A DNA stretch of 64,000 nucleotides from Alphaproteobacteria bacterium (GTDB taxonomy: Bacteria; Pseudomonadota; Alphaproteobacteria; Geminicoccales; Geminicoccaceae): contig JALSGP010000002.1 in the NCBI GenBank assembly GCA_026982705.1, forward strand, positions 51,471-115,470. Reading direction: 5' to 3'. Below are positions 60,058 through 64,000 of this stretch, in pieces. The stretch's first letter is position 1. Each line of letters opens with the position of its first letter. The translations under genes and the position numbers were made by a program. The notes beneath the pieces are model-generated. The model was not told the DNA's origin, did not search any database, and saw only the letters and a program-made list of their open reading frames with translations.

Positions 60058-60992
60058 CCGCCACCCTCGCGCGGGACGAGGACCTGGTCCTGCCCTTCCT
60101 GCTGGAGCGGGCGAACGTGCGCGGCCGGCTGGTGCGGCTGGCCGGGACCGCCGACTGGGTGCTCCGCGCCCACGACTATCCGGAGCCCGTCACCCGCCAG
60201 CTCGCCGAGCTGCTGGTGCTGGGGGCGAGCTTCGTGGGCGCCCTCAAGTTCGAGGGCGTCTTCAGCCTGCAGGTGCGCGGTCAGGGACCGGTGCACTTCC
60301 TCGTGGTGGACGTCACCAACGAGGGCACCCTCCGCGGCTACGCCGGTTTCGACCGTGAACGGGTGGCCCGCCTCGCCCGTACCGATGCCACCGGTCTCCT
60401 GGGCGGGGGCGGGCTCCTGGTGCTCACCGTCGACCAGCGCCAGGCCGGCGGCGAACTGCAGCAGGGCATCGTCCGCCTCGGCGGCGGCACCCTGGCCGAG
60501 GCCCTGGTGGAGTATTTCCGCCGTTCCGAGCAGATCCCGACGGCGGTGCGCACCGCCTGCGGACGCGATCCCCTGACCGGCCGCTGGCGGGCCGCCGGCA
60601 TCCTGCTGCAGGCCATGCCCGGCGAGGCCCGCGGGACCCGCGAGGAGCGGGAGGAGGACTGGCGGCGGGTGGTGATGCTGCTGGAGACGGTGCGGGAGGC
60701 GGAGCTGCTGGACGAGACCCTGACGCCCGAGGCCCTGCTCTACCGCCTGTTCCACGAGGAGCGGGTGCAGGTGTTCGCACCGGTGTCCGTCCAGCCCGGC
60801 TGTTCCTGCACCCGCGAGCGGGTGGAGGCCATGCTCCTCGGGTTCCCGGCCGGAGAGATCGAGAGCATGCGTCTCGAGGACGGGGGCATCGAGGTGACCT
60901 GCCGCTTCTGCAACCGCCGCTACCGGCTCGCCCGCGAGGAGGTGGACGCGCTGGTGCGCCGGCGCCGCGCCCGCGAGGAGGCCCGCTCGTGA
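60054..60992 (+). CDS. hslO: Redox-regulated chaperone Hsp33
   Basis: A 312-residue cytoplasmic chaperone that is switched on by oxidation. Four C-terminal cysteines bind zinc: the CxC pair in [11 protein letters not shown] and the CxxC pair in [10 protein letters not shown]. The N-terminal part has RGRLVRLAG and the [19 protein letters not shown] region. I chose the ATG overlapping the argF stop (ATGA); an earlier in-frame ATG lies within argF. A lipoprotein gene overlaps its end. Confidence 0.95.
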   Translation: MTATLARDEDLVLPFLLERANVRGRLVRLAGTADWVLRAHDYPEPVTRQLAELLVLGASFVGALKFEGVFSLQVRGQGPVHFLVVDVTNEGTLRGYAGFDRERVARLARTDATGLLGGGGLLVLTVDQRQAGGELQQGIVRLGGGTLAEALVEYFRRSEQIPTAVRTACGRDPLTGRWRAAGILLQAMPGEARGTREEREEDWRRVVMLLETVREAELLDETLTPEALLYRLFHEERVQVFAPVSVQPGCSCTRERVEAMLLGFPAGEIESMRLEDGGIEVTCRFCNRRYRLAREEVDALVRRRRAREEARS

Positions 60993-61567
60993 GGCGCCGC
61001 ACGCGCACCGCGCTGGTGGCGGCCGCGGTCCTCCTCGCCGCCTGCGGCCGGCCGCTGCCGCCGCCGGAGCCCGCGGGGCCACTCCCCACCGTCCGTTTCG
61101 CCGTGGCGCGGCTGGAGGTGGTGGAGCGGGCACCGGCGGAAGGGGCCACCTTCCTGGACCGCCGCCGCGGTCGCGAACTCGCCGCCCTCGCCGCCCGTCT
61201 CCTGCGCCGCCATCTGGTCGCCGCGGGCGGTCCCGGGGCCGTGCGGGTGGCGGTGGAGCGCGCGCGGCTGGTGGAACGGAAACGGCCGCGGCCTCGCGGT
61301 CTCGGTGGGCCGTTCGGCCGCGCGCCGGTGGGCGAGCTGGAAGCGGCGCTCACCGTGCGGCTCTCCGTCCTCGGCGAGGACGGGCGCGAGCGCGCCTTCG
61401 CCCTCGTGGAACGGGCCCTGACACGCCCGCTCTTCGCCGGCACCGGCGTCGTCGGTCGGGAGGCGGAGGCGCGGGCCCTCGCCCGCCGTCTCGCCGCCGA
61501 GACGGTGCGGGCGCTGGCCGCGCGGGCCGAACACGATCTCGCCGCCTGGCTCGGGCTTTCCCCGTGA
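60989..61567 (+). CDS. Lipoprotein of a conserved alphaproteobacterial type, unknown role
   Basis: A 192-residue lipoprotein. The signal ends in LLAAC (lipobox, cysteine near residue 19). The mature part begins with a proline-rich linker and the conserved-looking VRFAVARLEVVERAP. It then has a helical RELAALAARLLRRHLVAAGG segment, a middle strand region and a long C-terminal helix. I recall similar lipoproteins beside arginine or hslO genes in this class but no known function. The GTG start overlaps the hslO stop (GTGA), so it belongs to the arg operon. Confidence 0.75.
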   Translation: MRRRTRTALVAAAVLLAACGRPLPPPEPAGPLPTVRFAVARLEVVERAPAEGATFLDRRRGRELAALAARLLRRHLVAAGGPGAVRVAVERARLVERKRPRPRGLGGPFGRAPVGELEAALTVRLSVLGEDGRERAFALVERALTRPLFAGTGVVGREAEARALARRLAAETVRALAARAEHDLAAWLGLSP

Positions 61568-61613
61568 CCGTTCGCACGCGCACGAGACCGGAAAGACTCG
61601 GACGGAGGCATCG

Positions 61614-62951
61614 ATGACCCGCGTCTTCCACCGTCAGCTCCGCGAACACTATCCCGAGGTGGCCGGCGGCGAGGGCTGCTGGCTCGTGGACCGCGAGGGA
61701 CGGCGCTATCTGGATGCCAGCGGTGGTGCCGCCGTCTCCTGCCTCGGGCACAATCATCCCGAGGTGCGGGAGGCGATCGTCCGCCAGGTGCGGGAGATCG
61801 CCTACGCCCACACCGCCTTCTTCACCAACCGCCCGATGGAGGAGCTGGCGGAACATCTGGTGGTACGGGCACCGGGCGACATGGCGCGGGTCTACTTCGT
61901 CTCCGGCGGCTCGGAGGCGGTGGAGGCGGCTCTCAAGATGGCCCGCCAGTACTTCCTCGAACGCGGCGAGCCCCGGCGCACCGTCTTCGTCGCCCGCCGC
62001 CAGTCCTACCACGGCAACACCGTGGGCGCCCTGTCGGTGGGCGGCAACTTCTGGCGGCGCCGGCCCTTCGAGCCCATGCTGCGGCTGGAGGTGGCCCACG
62101 TCTCGCCCTGTTACGCCTACCGCGACCGCAGGCCCGGCGAGAGCGAGACCGCATACGTGGACCGGCTGGTGACGGAGCTGGAGGAGACCCTCCATCGCAT
62201 CGGCCCCGAGCGGGTGATCGCCTTCGTGGCCGAGCCGGTGGTGGGCGCCACCATGGGCGCGGTGCCGGCGCTGCCCGGCTACTTCCGGCGCATCCGCGAG
62301 CTGCTGGACCGCCACGGCATCCTCCTGATCCTCGACGAGGTGATGTGCGGCATGGGCCGCACCGGGACCCTCCATGCCTACGAGCAGGAAGGGGTGGTGC
62401 CGGACCTCGTGACCCTCGCCAAGGGACTGGGCGGCGGCTATCAGCCGGTGGGGGCGGTGCTGGTGCGGCGGCGGGTGGTGGAGGCCTTCCTCGCCGGCAG
62501 CGGCTTCTTCCAGCATGGCCACACCTACATGGGCCACGCCACCGCCTGTGCCGCCGCCCTCGCGGTGCAGAGGGTGATCGAGCGCGACGGACTGCTGGCG
62601 CGGGTGCGGACGCTGGGCGAAGCGCTGGCCGCGCGCCTGCACGCCCGCTTCGGCGAGCACCCCCACGTGGGGGACATCCGCGGTCGCGGCCTGTTCCGCG
62701 GGCTCGAGCTGGTGCGGGACCGCGCCCGCAGGGAGCCCTTCCCGCCGGAAAGCCGCCTCCATGCCCGCATCAAGGCCCACGCCATGGCCCGCGGACTGCT
62801 GTGCTATCCCATGGGTGGGACCATCGACGGCGAGCGCGGCCATCACGTGCTGCTGGCGCCGCCCTTCGTGGTGAGCGAGGCGGAACTGGATCTGATGGTA
62901 GAGCGCCTCGCCGCCGCCATCGACGCCGCCGTGGCGGAGGTGCGGTCGTGA
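61614..62951 (+). CDS. Class III (omega) aminotransferase
   Basis: A 445-residue PLP enzyme of the aspartate aminotransferase family, class III. The PLP region runs from VSGGSEAVEAALKMARQYF near 100 to LLILDEVMCGMGRTGTLHAY near 240; the lysine is in [18 protein letters not shown] near 275. GHTYMGHATACAAALAV follows. GGAGG lies 5 bases before the ATG. The gene overlaps a BKACE-family gene (GTGA), which suggests its keto product is the next enzyme's substrate. The amine donor cannot be read from sequence. Confidence 0.85.
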   Translation: MTRVFHRQLREHYPEVAGGEGCWLVDREGRRYLDASGGAAVSCLGHNHPEVREAIVRQVREIAYAHTAFFTNRPMEELAEHLVVRAPGDMARVYFVSGGSEAVEAALKMARQYFLERGEPRRTVFVARRQSYHGNTVGALSVGGNFWRRRPFEPMLRLEVAHVSPCYAYRDRRPGESETAYVDRLVTELEETLHRIGPERVIAFVAEPVVGATMGAVPALPGYFRRIRELLDRHGILLILDEVMCGMGRTGTLHAYEQEGVVPDLVTLAKGLGGGYQPVGAVLVRRRVVEAFLAGSGFFQHGHTYMGHATACAAALAVQRVIERDGLLARVRTLGEALAARLHARFGEHPHVGDIRGRGLFRGLELVRDRARREPFPPESRLHARIKAHAMARGLLCYPMGGTIDGERGHHVLLAPPFVVSEAELDLMVERLAAAIDAAVAEVRS

Positions 62952-63820
62952 GCGGGGCGACCCATCCCCTCGACCGGCCGCTGGTGGTGATGTGCGCGCC
63001 CAACGGGGCGCGGCGGGCGGCCGCCGACCATCCGCGTTTGCCGGTGACGCTGGAGGCGATGCTGCGGGAGGCGGAGGCGGCGGCGGAGGCCGGGGCCGTC
63101 GCCCTCCACGTCCATGTGCGGGACGATGGCGGTCGCCACAGCCTCGATCCCGACCTCAACCGGCGCTGGTACGAGACCCTCCAGGGCCGCCTCGGCCACC
63201 GGCTGGTGATCCAGCTCACCACCGAGGCGGCGGGGCGCTACGGGCCGGAGGCGCAGATGGCGGTGGTGGAAGCGGTGCGCCCCGAATCGGTGTCGCTGGC
63301 GCTGCGCGAGCTGGCGCCCGCGGGCGATCCCGCGCCGGCGGTGGTGGCGTTCCTCGCGCGGCTGGCGGAATGGCGGGTGGCACCGCAGTTCATCCTCTAC
63401 ACGCCGGGCGAGGTGGCGCGGCTGCACGCGCTGCGCCGGCGCAGTCTCGTGCCCGGCACGCCGCCGGTGCTGTTCGTGCTCGGCCGCCACGCGGGACCGG
63501 ACGGTCGCACCGATCCCCGCGCCCTCGACGCCTTCCTCGCTCTCCACGACGAGTCCTGTCCCTGGATGGTGTGCGCCTTCGGCCGCGAGGAGACCTGCGC
63601 CCTCGCCCACGCCCTCGCCTGCGGCGGCCACGCGCGGGTGGGATTCGAGAACGCCCTGGTGCACGGCGACGGCCGGCCGGCGGCCAGCAACGCCGAACGC
63701 GTCGCCACCGTCCGCACCCTCGCCCGTCTGCTGGGCCGGCCCCTCGCCGACCTGGCGGAGGCCCGGCGGATGCTGGGCGTTGATGGTCGTGCCGCGACGA
63801 CGACCCGGAGGAGTGGATGA
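62948..63820 (+). CDS. BKACE-family beta-keto acid cleavage enzyme
   Basis: A 290-residue TIM-barrel enzyme of the family typified by 3-keto-5-aminohexanoate cleavage enzyme, which splits a beta-keto acid using acetyl-CoA. The metal-binding histidines lie in ALHVHVRDD near residue 48, and the third ligand Glu is in [13 protein letters not shown] near 230. Typical members have Glu-Asp there, so this one has Asn for Asp, as I recall in some alphaproteobacterial subgroups. The GTG start overlaps the aminotransferase stop. The true substrate is not known. Confidence 0.8.
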   Translation: MSGATHPLDRPLVVMCAPNGARRAAADHPRLPVTLEAMLREAEAAAEAGAVALHVHVRDDGGRHSLDPDLNRRWYETLQGRLGHRLVIQLTTEAAGRYGPEAQMAVVEAVRPESVSLALRELAPAGDPAPAVVAFLARLAEWRVAPQFILYTPGEVARLHALRRRSLVPGTPPVLFVLGRHAGPDGRTDPRALDAFLALHDESCPWMVCAFGREETCALAHALACGGHARVGFENALVHGDGRPAASNAERVATVRTLARLLGRPLADLAEARRMLGVDGRAATTTRRSG

Positions 63821-64000
63821 TGTTCGGGATCTACGGCGCCCGCCGCATTCTCGTCACGGGCGGGGCGGGTTTCCTGGGTTCGCATCTGTGCGAGCGGCTG
63901 CTGGCGCGGGGGTGCGAGGTCCTGTGCGTGGACAACTTCTACACGGGAAGGCGGGCGAACGTGGCGCATCTGCTGGACGATCCGCGTTTCGAGCTGATGC
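63820..64000 (+). CDS. NAD-dependent epimerase/UDP-glucuronate decarboxylase-like protein (partial)
   Basis: The first 60 residues only; the gene runs off the right edge. The dinucleotide-binding motif [20 protein letters not shown] and the following [19 protein letters not shown] are typical of UDP-glucuronate decarboxylase (UDP-xylose synthase) in the extended SDR family. The ATG at 63820 has GGAGGAG 6 bases upstream; an ATG one codon earlier overlaps the BKACE stop. It may belong to a cell-surface polysaccharide cluster beyond the window. Confidence 0.8.
   Translation, partial: MFGIYGARRILVTGGAGFLGSHLCERLLARGCEVLCVDNFYTGRRANVAHLLDDPRFELM

Overview
The window is a very GC-rich, gene-dense bacterial chromosome segment. 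Genes are often joined by ATGA, GTGA or TGATG overlaps, and GTG starts are common. Several gene orders are ones I associate with Alphaproteobacteria: bamD-recN-ligA, uvrC-pgsA-moaD-moaE, argD-argF-hslO and tamA-tamB. The IpdC protein closely resembles the Azospirillum phenylpyruvate/indolepyruvate decarboxylase. I therefore infer an alphaproteobacterium of the broad Rhodospirillales/Geminicoccales kind, but cannot name a genus. I see no rRNA, tRNA, CRISPR array, insertion sequence, phage or integrase. No gene-free stretch reaches 300 bases.

Layout. Bases 1-91 hold the start of an exported protein on the minus strand, divergent from ipdC and an overlapping LplT-type transporter gene (225-3139). 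A minus-strand run (9361-4074) carries glycolate oxidase subunits GlcE and GlcF, a LuxR-type regulator with a degenerate receiver, UbiG and glycerate 2-kinase, a plausible glycolate/glycerate salvage unit. Threonine aldolase diverges from it. A PhoX-like phosphatase and the bamD-recN-ligA block follow on the minus strand. At 17818 the direction flips to an XRE regulator, a UbiH-type hydroxylase, uvrC, pgsA, moaD, moaE, two small genes and ccmI.

From 25739 to 38233 everything is on the minus strand. An Alg8-like glycosyltransferase and an Alg44-like PilZ/HlyD protein form an overlapping pair behind a near-perfect sigma-54 promoter. Next come guaB, a PGN_0703-like protein that has lost its nuclease residues, and a full Liv-type ABC importer headed by an acyl-CoA synthetase gene.

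From 38414 to the end nearly everything is on the plus strand: a nitrilase-family amidase, an orphan AceE-like E1, a polyamine-type ABC importer without its ATPase, a fused MFS/spermidine-synthase protein, an MscS-type channel, TamA (start region apparently frameshifted), TamB, an orphan ABC-2 permease, argD, argF, hslO, a lipoprotein, a class III aminotransferase overlapping a BKACE-family gene, and the start of a UDP-glucuronate decarboxylase-like gene cut by the window edge. Only oligopeptidase B (44996-47062) is on the minus strand here.

The most interesting part is the isolated, probably c-di-GMP- and sigma-54-controlled Alg44/Alg8-like polysaccharide synthase. It lacks every other alginate gene in this window.
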